Shown in pieces: positions 48,387-58,294 of a stretch of DNA of 64,000 bases. The stretch's first letter is position 1. The number at the start of each line of letters is the position of its first letter. The DNA is taken from the NCBI GenBank assembly GCA_934668765.1, contig CAKUOH010000012.1, positions 1 to 64,000 on the forward strand, in the 5' to 3' direction. A program made the translations under genes and the position numbers. The stretch comes from an uncultured Helicobacteraceae bacterium. Lineage in GTDB: Bacteria > Campylobacterota > Campylobacteria > Campylobacterales > Helicobacteraceae. The notes below the pieces were generated by a model. The model saw only the letters and a list, made by a program, of their open reading frames with translations, was not told the origin of the DNA and did no database searches.

Positions 48387-50543
48387 TTATTTTTGTATAT
48401 ACGCATCTTTCAACCCCACAAATTCTATGATTTTGTATTTTTTGCTTAACATTTCACGCAGTGGTTTTATGTCATTTAGTGGCGTCTCAAAGAGTATTTC
48501 GCAAGTTGTCATAAACTGACTTTTATACCCGCTGTATGAGATTCCTATGACATTACAGTCAAATTTTACAATCCCAGCTAAAAACTCCGCTAAAACGCCC
48601 TTTTTATCCTCTAGCGCGACAATGACTTTATAGCTAGTTCTTTTATTTTCCTGCCAATCGACAAAAACCATTCGCGCACCATTGCTAACCTCCAAAAATG
48701 CGCGTTCGCAAAGTTTGTGATGGATAAAAACCTTTGAGCCGTTTTTAATCGCTAAAATCCCATCGCCGTGCTTTGGGTGGCAGCAGTAATCAAAAAGCGT
48801 TTCGCTAATGGTGTGATTTGAGTAAATGATGAGATTATCAAACTCTTGCTTTTTTAGCTTTAATCTATCAAGGCGAATTTTGGATAAGAAATTTACATTA
48901 TTTTTTAGGCTATTTTTAATGCGATTCTTAATGTCAATCAAAAAGTCCAAATCCTTTATCGCTTTTGCGATTGTCGGCATTAGATTATGCTCTTTGACAA
49001 AAGATTCGACTACATTCATATTGTGGTCAAAAAATATGGTTGAGATTATATTGATTGCGGATTTTTGCTCTATGTCTTTGAGTTTTAGGGTGCATTGATT
49101 TTTAAGTGCGGACTTTGCGCGGGAAGTTTTTACCGCATCAATCCAAGTGCATTTTGGCTCTAAATGCGCGTTTGTTATGATTCGCACAATATCGCCACTT
49201 TTTAGCGTGGTAAGCAAAGAAGACTTTTGATTGTTGATATATGCCTCTTTTGCATAGCTTCCTAGCTCTGTATGCACTGCGTAGGCAAAATCAAGCGCGA
49301 CAGCACCCACAGGGAGCGTGTAAGTATCCCCAGCGGGAGAAAAAACGACTATATCCTCTCTATACAAGTCATTTTTTGCCATTTCATAAAATTCTTCAAT
49401 ATTATTGTCTTGATATTGCAAGTTACTAAGCCAATCCGTTGAAGGCACAATGCCAGAATTTTTGTATTTCCAATGCGCTGCCACGCCAAACTCTGCGCTG
49501 TTGTGCATTTTTATGGTGCGAATCTGTATTTCAAAAATCGAGCTTTCATCAAAAACGCTTGTATGAATCGTTTGATAGCCATTTTCTTTTGGAAGCGCGA
49601 TATAGTCTTTGAATCGCGACACAATGGGCTTTAAGCGCAAATGAATAATGCCTAGTGCCTTGTAGCAGTCCAAATCATCTTGCACGATTATGCGAATCGC
49701 AAGTAAATCCAAAATCTCATCGATGCTTACGCCTTTTTTTTGCATTTTTAGGAAAATAGAGTAAGGGCGTTTGATTCGGCTCTCAATCCTAAAAGTTGAT
49801 TCAAGGAATCCGCCCTGCATAAGCAGATTTGAGACTTTTGCGATGAAATTATTTAGCTTTAAGATGAGATTTTGTCGCTTTTGGCTTAAATAATCATTGA
49901 TTTTATTGTAATCATCGCGGAAAATATAATAAAAACTTTTGTCTTCTAACTCATTTTTAATCGATGAAATGCCAAGTCTATGGGCGATAGGCGCATAAAC
50001 CACAAGTGTTTCTTCTGCGATTCGCCGCTGTTTGTGTGGCGGGAGGACATCAAGTGTAAGCATATTGTGCATTCTATCGCTGATTTTTATTACTAACGCG
50101 CGAATGTCTTTAATGGAGGCAAGAAGCATTTTGCGAAAGGACAGCGCGGCTTGGATTAGCTTTTCATTTGATTGATTTGATGGAAATTCCTCTTTTCTAA
50201 TGTCGATGATTTTGGTAAGCGAATCAACCAAACTAGCCACATCTTCGCCAAATTCGCTTTCAATCCACTCAATATCATAATCCGTATCTTCTACCACATC
50301 GTGCAAAAGAGCGGCACAAATCATCGACTCTTCGCCACCATAATATGCCACGATACACGCCACCAAAATGGGGTGAATCGCATAAGGAATCCCGCTTTTT
50401 CGCACCTGTCCCGTGTGCGCGGCAATGCAGGAATTTAGCGCATTACGCACCTTTGGCGTCATTGAGTAAAAGAGTATATTCTCTAATCGCTCGGTAGCCT
50501 TGTCAATGGTATCAATATCGCTAAATGATGAAAAAATATTCAA
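48387..50543 (-). CDS. spoT: SpoT/Rel bifunctional (p)ppGpp synthetase-hydrolase
   Basis: This enzyme makes and breaks the stringent-response alarmone (p)ppGpp; it is the only such enzyme in most Helicobacter. The 718 residues follow the long Rel order: HD hydrolase with YAIHPILVACIVAYYGG and CAALLHDVVEDTDY (about 55-95), synthetase with RIESRIKRPYSIFLKMQKKG and ENGYQTIHTSV (about 240-330), TGS domain (EDIVVFSPAGDTYTLPVGAV, near 385) and a C-terminal ACT domain (RTSYKVIVALEDKKGVLAEF). Both catalytic halves appear intact. It is upstream of tyrS and downstream of rpoZ in a conserved block. Confidence 0.96.
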   Translation of the reverse strand: MNIFSSFSDIDTIDKATERLENILFYSMTPKVRNALNSCIAAHTGQVRKSGIPYAIHPILVACIVAYYGGEESMICAALLHDVVEDTDYDIEWIESEFGEDVASLVDSLTKIIDIRKEEFPSNQSNEKLIQAALSFRKMLLASIKDIRALVIKISDRMHNMLTLDVLPPHKQRRIAEETLVVYAPIAHRLGISSIKNELEDKSFYYIFRDDYNKINDYLSQKRQNLILKLNNFIAKVSNLLMQGGFLESTFRIESRIKRPYSIFLKMQKKGVSIDEILDLLAIRIIVQDDLDCYKALGIIHLRLKPIVSRFKDYIALPKENGYQTIHTSVFDESSIFEIQIRTIKMHNSAEFGVAAHWKYKNSGIVPSTDWLSNLQYQDNNIEEFYEMAKNDLYREDIVVFSPAGDTYTLPVGAVALDFAYAVHTELGSYAKEAYINNQKSSLLTTLKSGDIVRIITNAHLEPKCTWIDAVKTSRAKSALKNQCTLKLKDIEQKSAINIISTIFFDHNMNVVESFVKEHNLMPTIAKAIKDLDFLIDIKNRIKNSLKNNVNFLSKIRLDRLKLKKQEFDNLIIYSNHTISETLFDYCCHPKHGDGILAIKNGSKVFIHHKLCERAFLEVSNGARMVFVDWQENKRTSYKVIVALEDKKGVLAEFLAGIVKFDCNVIGISYSGYKSQFMTTCEILFETPLNDIKPLREMLSKKYKIIEFVGLKDAYIQK

Positions 50544-50594
50544 AATAAGATTCCTTACAAAATGATATTAGATTCTGTGATTTTTGCAGAATCT

Positions 50595-50673
50595 ACCCAC
50601 CCCCTAGCCCCATCCGCAAGGGAGGGGGAATCTAAAAAGTCCCTCCTCTTGCGGGAGGGATTTAGGGTGGGGT
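50595..50673. repeat. Inverted pair of family B repeats
   Basis: ACCCACCCCCTAGCC to CCGCAAGGGAGGGGGAATC (50594-50633) is followed by the reverse form CCCTCCTCTTGCGGGAGGGA to TTTAGGGTGGGGT (50640-50673). Together they form a large stem. Confidence 0.75.
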
Positions 50674-50701
50674 ATTTTAAATTTTTAGATTCGCGTCCTT
50701 T

Positions 50702-50743
50702 TGGATTGCTTTGATTCGGCGTTACCAAATCAAAGCAAATGAC
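50702..50743. repeat. Family A repeat
   Basis: TGGATTGCTTTGATTCGGC to AAATCAAAGCAAATGAC, with TTTGATT/AATCAAA as stem. Confidence 0.55.
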
Positions 50744-50804
50744 AAATTATTTTAGATGCGTAGTATCTAAACGAATCTCCACGCAAAAGGCAAATTTCTA
50801 GTAT

Positions 50805-50938
50805 CTCACGCAAGATTCGTGGGTTGCGCCGAAAAATTCGAGCGAAAATAGGACATAAAGTCCATAGTTGCTTCGCTTCGCTCACAAATCCTACGGATTG
50901 AGCGAAAATTTTTCAAACTCCCGCGAATATTGCGTGAG
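50805..50938. repeat. Family D nested-hairpin repeat, copy 2
   Basis: The outer arms CTCACGCAAGATTCGTGGG (50805-50823) and CCCGCGAATATTGCGTGAG (50920-50938) pair in 17 of 19 positions. The inner arms are GAAAAATT and AATTTTTC, and the core is GGAC-ATAAA-GTCC (50851-50863). It lies between spoT and rpoZ. Confidence 0.8.
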
Positions 50939-50954
50939 AGACTAAAATTTGCCC

Positions 50955-51173
50955 CTAATTTCTGTCATCGATTCTGTCAATACTTATCTTCCCTTCCGCA
51001 ATTTCACGCAACGCAATGTCTGACAACTTATGCTTTGTTACTTCCATTGCCACAAGCGGTTCTGCGCCATCGCTCAACTCTTTCACGCGACTAAACACAA
51101 AGCACGAAAGTTTATATCTATCATTATCTAACCTTTGCAATGCTTTTTCTAAAATATCCTCGATTCTATCCAT
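50955..51173 (-). CDS. rpoZ: RNA polymerase omega subunit
   Basis: Omega helps fold and keep the beta-prime subunit in RNA polymerase. The 72 residues start MDRIEDILEKALQRL, then have the family segment DRYKLSCFVFSRVKELSDGA and VTKHKLSDIALREIAEGKI, the last motif being the best-conserved part (A-L-x-E-I-x-x-G-K-I). It lies 20 bases downstream of pyrH, in the same direction, and upstream of spoT; the 411-base space before spoT is filled with repeats. The position matches H. pylori. Confidence 0.93.
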   Translation of the reverse strand: MDRIEDILEKALQRLDNDRYKLSCFVFSRVKELSDGAEPLVAMEVTKHKLSDIALREIAEGKISIDRIDDRN

Positions 51174-51193
51174 TTTCTGTCCTTTCGTTAAAT

Positions 51194-51985
<792 letters not shown>

Positions 51986-52134
51986 TTAAAAAATACTTAA
52001 ATTTTCGTAAATTTTATATTTATGCAAATTATTTTTCAAACTCTTATAGTAAATCACTAATGAAAGATTATTGCACTTGAATCATAAATATTTAGTCTAT
52101 TTCTATAAACTTTACAAAAATTTGCGTTTTTATA

Positions 52135-52163
52135 TTGACTTTGCTAAAAAAAATTACTACAAT
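52135..52163 (+). promoter_or_regulatory. groESL promoter
   Basis: TTGACT at 52135-52140, a 17-base spacer and TACAAT at 52158-52163. The CIRCE operator starts directly behind it, so HrcA bound there would block initiation. Confidence 0.85.
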
Positions 52164-52164
52164 T

Positions 52165-52191
52165 TTGGCACTTAAATTTTAAGAGTGCTAA
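52165..52191 (+). promoter_or_regulatory. CIRCE operator (HrcA site) of groESL
   Basis: TTGGCACTT, nine bases, GAGTGCTAA: the CIRCE inverted repeat (TTAGCACTC-N9-GAGTGCTAA) with two changes in the left arm. HrcA is the known heat-shock repressor for this site; hrcA is not in the window. Confidence 0.92.
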
Positions 52192-52274
52192 ATTTTAAAA
52201 TTTAAGTTAAAAATCATTTTTTTGATTTTTACAAACTCTTAATTTTTTTAAATAATTTGCAAAAGGAGCAAAAA

Positions 52275-52544
52275 ATGAAATTCAAACCACTTGATAAAAG
52301 AGTAGTTTTAGAGCGCGTAGAAGAGGAAACCAAAACTTCTTCGGGCATTATTATCCCAGATAATGCAAAGGAAAAGCCACTTGTAGGCGTAGTCAAGGCG
52401 ATTAGTAAAAAAATCGAAAAAGATTGCGAATTTAAAGTCGGCGATAGTGTTGTATTTGATAAATACAAAGGTAGCGAAATAAAGATAGATGGCAAAGAAT
52501 ATATCGTGCTAGATGCCGAAGATTTGCTTGGAATCTTGGGCTAA
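52275..52544 (+). CDS. groES: Co-chaperonin GroES
   Basis: GroES caps GroEL and helps fold proteins. The 89 residues begin [18 protein letters not shown] after AAAAGGAG, have the mobile loop [20 protein letters not shown] and end [12 protein letters not shown]. The metal-binding Cys/His tail found on H. pylori GroES (HspA) is missing, so the length is the ordinary bacterial one. It is cotranscribed with groEL behind the CIRCE-controlled promoter. The open frame six codons upstream starts within the ribosome site and is not used. Confidence 0.97.
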   Translation: MKFKPLDKRVVLERVEEETKTSSGIIIPDNAKEKPLVGVVKAISKKIEKDCEFKVGDSVVFDKYKGSEIKIDGKEYIVLDAEDLLGILG

Positions 52545-52567
52545 AATTAACATTTAAGGAGTAAAAA

Positions 52568-54205
52568 ATGGCAAGTAAAGAAATCACATTCTCAGATAAC
52601 GCGAGAAATAAACTATATGACGGAATCAAACAGCTAAATAACGCAGTAAAAGTAACAATGGGACCGCGCGGACGCAATGTGCTAATCCAAAAAAGCTATG
52701 GCGCACCCACTATCACAAAAGACGGCGTGAGCGTAGCTAAAGAAATCGAGCTAAAATGTCCTATCGAAAATATGGGCGCACAGCTTGTAAAAGAAGTGGC
52801 GAGCAAAACCGCAGACGCAGCAGGGGACGGCACTACGACAGCGACTGTTTTGGCGCATAGCATTTTCAAAGAAGGTTTGCGAAATATCACAGCAGGCGCG
52901 AATCCTGTGGAAGTCAAACGCGGTATGGATAAAGCTACAAGCGTGATTATTGATGAGCTTAAAAAATTAAGCAAACCTGTAAAGGGCAAAAAAGAAATCG
53001 CGCAAGTTGCGACAATCTCAGCAAATTCCGATGAAAATATCGGCAATCTAATCGCAGAAGCTATGGAAAAAGTCGGCAAAGATGGCGTAATTACCGTTGA
53101 AGAAGCAAAAGGCATTGATGATGAACTAAATGTCGTTGAGGGAATGCAGTTTGATAGAGGCTATTTAAGCCCATATTTTGTTACAAATAGCGACAAAATG
53201 ACAATCGAGCTAGAAAGCCCATACATTCTTTTGACAGACAAAAAAATCACCACAATGAAAGATATTTTGCCCCTTTTGGAATCCACTATGAAAAGCGGCA
53301 AACCTTTACTTATAATCGCAGAGGACATTGAGGGCGAGGCATTAACAACGCTAGTGGTAAATAAACTTAGAGGCGTTTTAAATGTCGCAGCGGTAAAAGC
53401 ACCGGGCTTTGGCGATAGACGCAAGGAAATGCTAAAAGACATTGCCATTCTTACAGGCGGACAAGTCATTAGCGAGGAACTTGGCAGGGCATTAGATAGT
53501 GCTGGAATCGCAGATTTAGGACAATGCGGACGAATCTCTATCGACAAAGACAATACAACCATTGTCGATGGCAAGGGCAAAAAAGATGAGGTAAAATCAC
53601 GAATCGCCCAAATCAAAGCACAAATCGAAACCACCACAAGCGACTATGACAAAGAAAAACTCCAAGAGCGACTAGCAAAATTAAGCGGTGGCGTGGCAGT
53701 TATCAAAGTTGGCGCAGCAAGTGAAGTAGAGATGAAAGAGAAAAAAGATAGGGTTGATGACGCGCTCTCAGCGACAAAGGCAGCCGTTGAGGAAGGCATA
53801 GTCGTAGGCGGTGGCGTGGCTTTGATTCGCGCAGGGTTAAGCGTCAAATTATCTCTAAAAGGCGATGAAGCAATCGGCTATGACATTATCAAGCGTGCAA
53901 TCAGCGCACCACTCAAACAAATCGCAGAAAACGCAGGATTTGACGCAGGTGTAGTGGTAAATGAAGTCCAAAATAGCAAAAAAGATAGCTATGGATTTGA
54001 CGCTGCAAGTGGCGAGTATGTGGATATGCTTGAAAAAGGCATTATCGACCCGCTAAAAGTTGCGCGAATCGCACTTCAAAACGCCGTGAGCGTTTCTAGT
54101 ATGTTGCTAACCACAGAGGCTACGATAAATGAGGCAAAAGAGGACAAACCAGCCCCAGCAATGCCAGATATGGGCGGTATGGGAGGAATGGGCGGAATGA
54201 TGTAA
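52568..54205 (+). CDS. groEL: Chaperonin GroEL
   Basis: GroEL is the 14-subunit ATP-driven folding chamber. The 545 residues are of normal length. The ATP site includes [11 protein letters not shown] and [13 protein letters not shown], and the apical domain has [17 protein letters not shown]. The hinge and equatorial return [12 protein letters not shown] is present. The tail ends [14 protein letters not shown], the flexible GGM repeat. groES precedes it by 23 bases, with AAGGAG before the ATG. Confidence 0.99.
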   Translation: MASKEITFSDNARNKLYDGIKQLNNAVKVTMGPRGRNVLIQKSYGAPTITKDGVSVAKEIELKCPIENMGAQLVKEVASKTADAAGDGTTTATVLAHSIFKEGLRNITAGANPVEVKRGMDKATSVIIDELKKLSKPVKGKKEIAQVATISANSDENIGNLIAEAMEKVGKDGVITVEEAKGIDDELNVVEGMQFDRGYLSPYFVTNSDKMTIELESPYILLTDKKITTMKDILPLLESTMKSGKPLLIIAEDIEGEALTTLVVNKLRGVLNVAAVKAPGFGDRRKEMLKDIAILTGGQVISEELGRALDSAGIADLGQCGRISIDKDNTTIVDGKGKKDEVKSRIAQIKAQIETTTSDYDKEKLQERLAKLSGGVAVIKVGAASEVEMKEKKDRVDDALSATKAAVEEGIVVGGGVALIRAGLSVKLSLKGDEAIGYDIIKRAISAPLKQIAENAGFDAGVVVNEVQNSKKDSYGFDAASGEYVDMLEKGIIDPLKVARIALQNAVSVSSMLLTTEATINEAKEDKPAPAMPDMGGMGGMGGMM

Positions 54206-54220
54206 TTCTGCCCTGCATAC

Positions 54221-54283
54221 TCAATTTGTTTCTTGGTATGCAATTTCAGCACGATTTGAAAAATCGTGCGAAGCCACTACCAT
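54221..54283 (+). repeat. Degenerate family C repeat, copy 4 (groEL 3' hairpins)
   Basis: TCAATTTGTTTCTTGGTATG, CAATTTC and then a perfect 9-base hairpin GCACGATTT-GAA-AAATCGTGC (54249-54269), followed by GAAGCCACTACCAT, mirror copy 1 in order but with a shortened interior and a different arm sequence. It may also end groEL transcription, though no T-run follows. Confidence 0.55.
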
Positions 54284-54522
54284 AGAATTTGCTTTGGATT
54301 TGGCACGAATCCGAAGCAAACATAACTTTGATTGTGATTTGTTACACGAATCTAAAATAAATTATCATTATAAGCGTAGCGAAGAATCAAAAATAATTAT
54401 CGCAAGATTTGCAACACAATTTGTGGCAATCCAAAAAAACTACATATTGCCTAAAAACAAATCCTTGCAATCACAAGTGAAACAGATTCGCCTTACAAAG
54501 TCCAGCGAATCTAAAAAAACCT
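54284..54522. other. Spacer between groEL and rplT
   Basis: Apart from a degenerate family A scrap (CGCAAGATTTGC to TGTGGCAATCC near 54398-54432) I see no feature here. The rightward open frame across it is not supported by a ribosome site. Confidence 0.5.
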
Positions 54523-54876
54523 CTACTTCAATTTCCCCTTTATCGTCTGCACGATTTGGCTAAATGCACTTGGGTTTTCCACCGCCATATCGGCTAGAAT
54601 TTTTCTATCTAACTCAATATTTGCGAGTTTTAGCCCATAGATGAATTTTGAATAACTTATATCGTTAATCCTGCACGCCGCGTTTATCCGCACTATCCAT
54701 AGTCGCCTAAAATCGCGCTTTTTCTGTCGTCTATCACGAAACGCATAGCACAAGCTTCGCTCTAACTGCTCTTTTGCCTTTCTAAAATGCTTTCTGCGTC
54801 CGCTATAAAAGCCTCTTGCTAGTTTTAGTATCTTTTTATGTCGTCTGCGCCTAACGATGCCTGTTTTTACTCTCAT
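54523..54876 (-). CDS. rplT: Ribosomal protein L20
   Basis: L20 binds 23S rRNA early in large-subunit assembly. The 117 residues are typical: [40 protein letters not shown], the [19 protein letters not shown] segment and the globular C-terminal part [26 protein letters not shown] precedes the start. rpmI lies 133 bases upstream in the same direction. infC, often upstream of rpmI, is not here. Confidence 0.98.
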   Translation of the reverse strand: MRVKTGIVRRRRHKKILKLARGFYSGRRKHFRKAKEQLERSLCYAFRDRRQKKRDFRRLWIVRINAACRINDISYSKFIYGLKLANIELDRKILADMAVENPSAFSQIVQTIKGKLK

Positions 54877-55009
54877 TTTTTATCCTTTACCTTAATGTTG
54901 ATTTCGGTGGTAGCCTTGCTACAACTTGCCCATTTCTTGGGGGAACTCTAAATCTTAAACCAAAAGATTCGCACCTTTGCTTGCGAATCTGCCACAGATT
55001 CACGCGAAT

Positions 55010-55204
55010 CTACGCTAAACAAAGCAGTTTTTTTACCTGCAATTCATTTGTCTTATCCACATACTGCGGGGCATTTAGCCCAGCCTTGCGCTTGGGCGAT
55101 TTTTTCGTCAAAATGTGGCTTTTGAAAGCCGAACCGCGCTTGATTAGATTCTTTTTAAGTTTGAATCGCTTCGCCGCACCGTGATTTGTTTTCATCTTTG
55201 GCAT
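55010..55204 (-). CDS. rpmI: Ribosomal protein L35
   Basis: The 64-residue L35 begins [19 protein letters not shown] at the ATG at 55202-55204, with AAGGAG six bases before; the open frame six codons earlier lacks a ribosome site. [17 protein letters not shown] replaces the more common L-R-x-x-x-v segment of the family. It is followed by rplT. The gene upstream is a VUT-type transporter instead of infC, so the usual infC-rpmI-rplT operon is split here. Confidence 0.95.
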   Translation of the reverse strand: MPKMKTNHGAAKRFKLKKNLIKRGSAFKSHILTKKSPKRKAGLNAPQYVDKTNELQVKKLLCLA

Positions 55205-55375
55205 TGCGCTCTCCTTTCGCATAAATTTTTAAAAATCGCAATCCTACCATAAAAATGCAAAATTTTATCTTAAATCCCACGAAAATTCATAGATTTCTCA
55301 CAATCCATAATTGATATTATACAAAGCTATTGTGGCGTTTCAGGTAATTTAGTGCGGATAATTTAGTTAGGCTTT

Positions 55376-55412
55376 TGGATTGCCACGAATCGCAAAGCAA
55401 TTCCTGCAATGA
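55376..55412. repeat. Family A repeat
   Basis: TTGGATTGCCACGAATCGC to GCAATTCCTGCAATGACAAA, immediately downstream of the VUT-type gene. Confidence 0.7.
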
Positions 55413-55420
55413 CAAATTTC

Positions 55421-55972
55421 TTAAATCGGCAAGATTCTCTGTTTAATCCGCACGGCAAAGAGATAAAAAAACGGAGTATCCATAATGCTTAAAGCGATTT
55501 TCACACTAAAATCAAGCAGCGCCATTAGCACCACTGCGCCCAAAGCCTTATCGCCTAGCACAAAAAATGCAAGGCAAAAAAATATCATCGTATCAAAAAA
55601 TTGCGCTATGATTGTGGAGGCGTTGTTTCGTAGCCACCAGAGCTTTGGAAGCCGTTTTTTAAAAAAGAAAAAGAGATTCACATCAATGGGTTGAGAGATG
55701 ATAAATGCGCAAATGGAGGCGATTGCAAAGCGCGGTTCGCTTAAAAAGAGCGATGGGATAAATGCAAAAAAGATTCCAAATCGCAGTGCCTTTAAAACAT
55801 CGCGTTTTGGGTTTTTTTCACTTAAAATATCTAGCATTAGAAATGAAAATGGATAGCTAATTGCGCCCCAAGTAAGATATGTCGTGCCGATTTGAAACTG
55901 CACAGCGTAGTTTGAAAAGACTACGATTAGCGCAAAAATCGCGCCATAAATTATCATCTGCCTTTTTGTCAT
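55421..55972 (-). CDS. VUT/YhhQ-family transporter (queuosine precursor type)
   Basis: The 183 residues form five or six membrane helices with the family pieces IFALIVVFSNYAVQF, TWGAISYPFSFLMLDILSE (the conserved T/Y-P-x-x-F-L-x-x-D), KALRFGIFFAFIPSL and AQFFDTMIFFCLAFFVLG. VUT/YhhQ proteins import 7-cyano- or 7-aminomethyl-7-deazaguanine or queuine for queuosine in tRNA. That substrate is known for E. coli and inferred here. It runs in the same direction as rpmI, upstream of it. Confidence 0.88.
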   Translation of the reverse strand: MTKRQMIIYGAIFALIVVFSNYAVQFQIGTTYLTWGAISYPFSFLMLDILSEKNPKRDVLKALRFGIFFAFIPSLFLSEPRFAIASICAFIISQPIDVNLFFFFKKRLPKLWWLRNNASTIIAQFFDTMIFFCLAFFVLGDKALGAVVLMALLDFSVKIALSIMDTPFFYLFAVRIKQRILPI

Positions 55973-56018
55973 TTTGTGAATCCTTTGTGCGAATCTGCCT
56001 TGAATCTACTTTAAATTT

Positions 56019-56474
56019 TTATGTTAAATCCGCAAGTTTTAGCGTAAATTCCACTTCGCTTTTGGTTATCATAAGCTCCCGTGCGATATTTTCAATGCTC
56101 CAGCCGTCCTTATACATTGCGATTATGCGCCTATCATCGATATTGCCAGAGCTTTGATTTGGGTAAAAACTATGCTCTTTTAGCCTATCTTCTAGCACGG
56201 AGAGTTTGTTATCCACATAGTCGCGGTCTTTTTCAATAATGGCATAAATATCATCAAGCGACTTGCGGAAATCCATACGAATCTCTTGTGGGTCGATGCT
56301 CTGCATACTTTTTAGTGCCTTTTGTAGTTTGTATAAATCTTTATTTAGCTCATCAAGTGAATGCTCAAATCGTGCCAAACGCCGTTGACTCTCACTATCC
56401 TTGATATAGAAAAATATAAAAATCAGCACAAATAGCACGATTATGCCGACATTTATAATCATCATTTCATTCAT
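56019..56474 (-). CDS. Membrane-anchored coiled-coil protein with C-terminal helix-turn-helix-like motif
   Basis: The 151 residues from the ATG at 56472-56474 have one N-terminal helix (IINVGIIVLFVLIFIFFYI), a coiled coil (about residues 25-105: FEHSLDELNKDLYKLQKALK and later LSVLEDRLKEH) and a C-terminal segment RRIIAMYKDGWSIENIARELMITKSEVEF, interrupted here for length but looking like the DUF2802/DUF6115-type helix-turn-helix. The motif A-x-x-L-x-I-T-K-S-E-V is that of recombinase-type turns. The role is unknown; a link between membrane and a DNA or protein partner is inference. A longer start ten codons upstream is possible. Confidence 0.6.
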   Translation of the reverse strand: MNEMMIINVGIIVLFVLIFIFFYIKDSESQRRLARFEHSLDELNKDLYKLQKALKSMQSIDPQEIRMDFRKSLDDIYAIIEKDRDYVDNKLSVLEDRLKEHSFYPNQSSGNIDDRRIIAMYKDGWSIENIARELMITKSEVEFTLKLADLT

Positions 56475-56587
56475 ACTAGCCCTTTTATCGTAAAAATTTG
56501 CCAAATTTTATATGAGAAATAAAAATGAAATTGTAGCAAAAATCGTGCGGATTTTGGATTTATGAATCATAAATTATATTTATTTTT

Positions 56588-56643
56588 TTGGATTGTTTTG
56601 ATTTTTGGATTCCTTTGAATCGCTTATGCAATTCTCACAATAA
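56588..56643. repeat. Degenerate family A repeat
   Basis: TTGGATTGTTTTGATTTTTG to TATGCAATTCTCACAATAA; diverged. Confidence 0.4.
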
Positions 56644-56672
56644 TAAGGATTTTATTTGCGATTCCACGCACT

Positions 56673-58294
56673 TTATTTACCCATATCTTTTTCAAACAAA
56701 TGAAAATATCCTCTTTCTCTATTTTCACTTATATTAACATCTGTGTTTATGTATGTTTGAAATGAACTTTGTTTATATCCCAAAGGTGGTTTAAAAACCA
56801 CTTCGCTAAGCAAATAAAACGCATCAAATTCGCGCATTTTCTCTTGCAATCGCGCTAAATCAGATTCTGCGATATAAATTTGCACATCATCAAAGGCAAA
56901 AGTGAAATAGCCCTCGTGATGAAAGCGTGGAAAATGCAGTAGCACAGGCAGATTTTTATTTTGCGTGAAAATAAACGGCTCTTTATATAAATATGCCACG
57001 GTGTAATTTATAAACAAACTCGCCACAAAGCCCACGCCCAAAATACCTTGCAATAACGGCTTTTTAATGCCATTTAGCACAAAAATCACACCAAAATATA
57101 AAAATGGAAAAATCGGCATAACATATCGCAAAACCTTAAAAGGTGCAACAAACAAAACAAGGGCAAACCACACAAAAGCCACGCTAAAAAATCCAAGCAA
57201 AAATATATTAGATTCCATAGCATTTCGCGCAAAAACCCTGTCATACAGCGCGATTCCAAACGCCACACAAAGAATCGCAAATCCATAGACATTGCAAAAA
57301 TGCGCAGATAAAATCTCTGCACCCGCGCTAACACTATCTGTTAAATTATCCCAAAAGCCTATAAATAGCAACTTTACCGCGCCATCTTTTGCGTGATACC
57401 CATTTAAAAAATCAAAATATCCAATATAAAAAATCTGTGCAATTACAATGCTACCAAGCAAGACAATGATAAGCGGGACAATATTTTTTTGCGAAATAAG
57501 CACCAAAAATATAAATGCAAACGCGATAAAAAATAAACTAAAATAATGCGACAAACACAAAAGCGCGGTGGCAAAGATAAACCACGCGAAAAATAGCTTG
57601 TAGCGGACAAATGTTTCTTTTGTATTTGCAAAACCTAATTGATAAAACACAAAGCAATTTAGTGCAAAAACTAAAAATAACATTTCTTGCAAAGCATAGG
57701 GACGCACAAAAATAGTATTGCTTACACTTGCAGAATTCCAAAAAATCATCGCTAAAAAAAGTGGCACAAGCAAACTTTGGCGCAAGAAAATCTTGCTTAT
57801 TAAAATAAATGTAGCGTAAAATCCAAGCGTAAAAAATACAATATTTAGCCCAATTCCGCGCGACTTTAACCAATCAAAATTTCCGCTTTTGACATCAAAA
57901 TTCCACGCACGAAGCAAAAGATAATATAGATTTGGGTGCGCTGTGCCATCGCCATAATTATTTTTCCATAGCTCTTTCAAATCGTGTAGCAAATCGCCAA
58001 TGGAGTTATCATTAAAATAGATTCGCTCTTTTAGCTCCTTGCCAAAATATGTGCCGTCCTTTACCGCAGTTGCCCAATTACCCGTGCTAATGGAGATTGA
58101 CGCGCTTTCATCTATATGAAATCCGCTCTTTTGATATGCAAATCCAAGTCGCAAAAATAGCGCGACTATAAAAACGACAATGCTTAAAGCTAAAATAATT
58201 TGGCGTTTGTGTGTGGCTAGAAATCGTGCTTTGCGATATGGGGGGGGGGGATTGCGCTATTTGCGGACTTTTTTATCTCTTGCATTTGTTTCAT
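56673..58294 (-). CDS. GT-C/GT39-like membrane protein, phase-variable and out of frame here
   Basis: The ATG at 58292-58294 directly follows the stop of the upstream gene (TAA-ATG). The frame runs 14 codons to a run of eleven C, and as sequenced it stops at TAG eight codons after the tract. With nine or twelve C it stays open to 56673, giving about 540 residues. The joined protein has a basic start, a first helix (RQIILALSIVVFIVALFLRL), the loop FHIDESASISIS with an H-x-D-E pair placed like the catalytic loop of GT-C enzymes, about ten more helices and a C-terminal soluble part. It probably moves a lipid-linked sugar onto a surface glycan. The substrate is unknown. Confidence 0.75.
58240..58250. 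repeat. G11/C11 homopolymer in the GT-C-like gene
   Basis: Eleven G on the plus strand. The frame upstream is ATG-AAA-CAA-ATG...GCA-ATC-CCC. Twelve or nine C would continue CCA-TAT-CGC-AAA; eleven leads to CAT-ATC...TTC-TAG. It is a phase-variation tract in the OFF state. Confidence 0.92.

Noticed and set aside
52696..53637. Leftward open frames inside groEL
   Set aside because: Antisense shadows of a highly conserved gene with strong codon bias; no start signals.
54294..54563. Rightward frame between groEL and rplT
   Set aside because: No ribosome site; it translates degenerate repeat sequence and runs into rplT on the other strand.
56673..58154. GT-C-like gene starting at the TTG at 58154
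   Set aside because: There is no ribosome site and the first membrane helix lies upstream in the same frame; the C11 tract explains the lost start.
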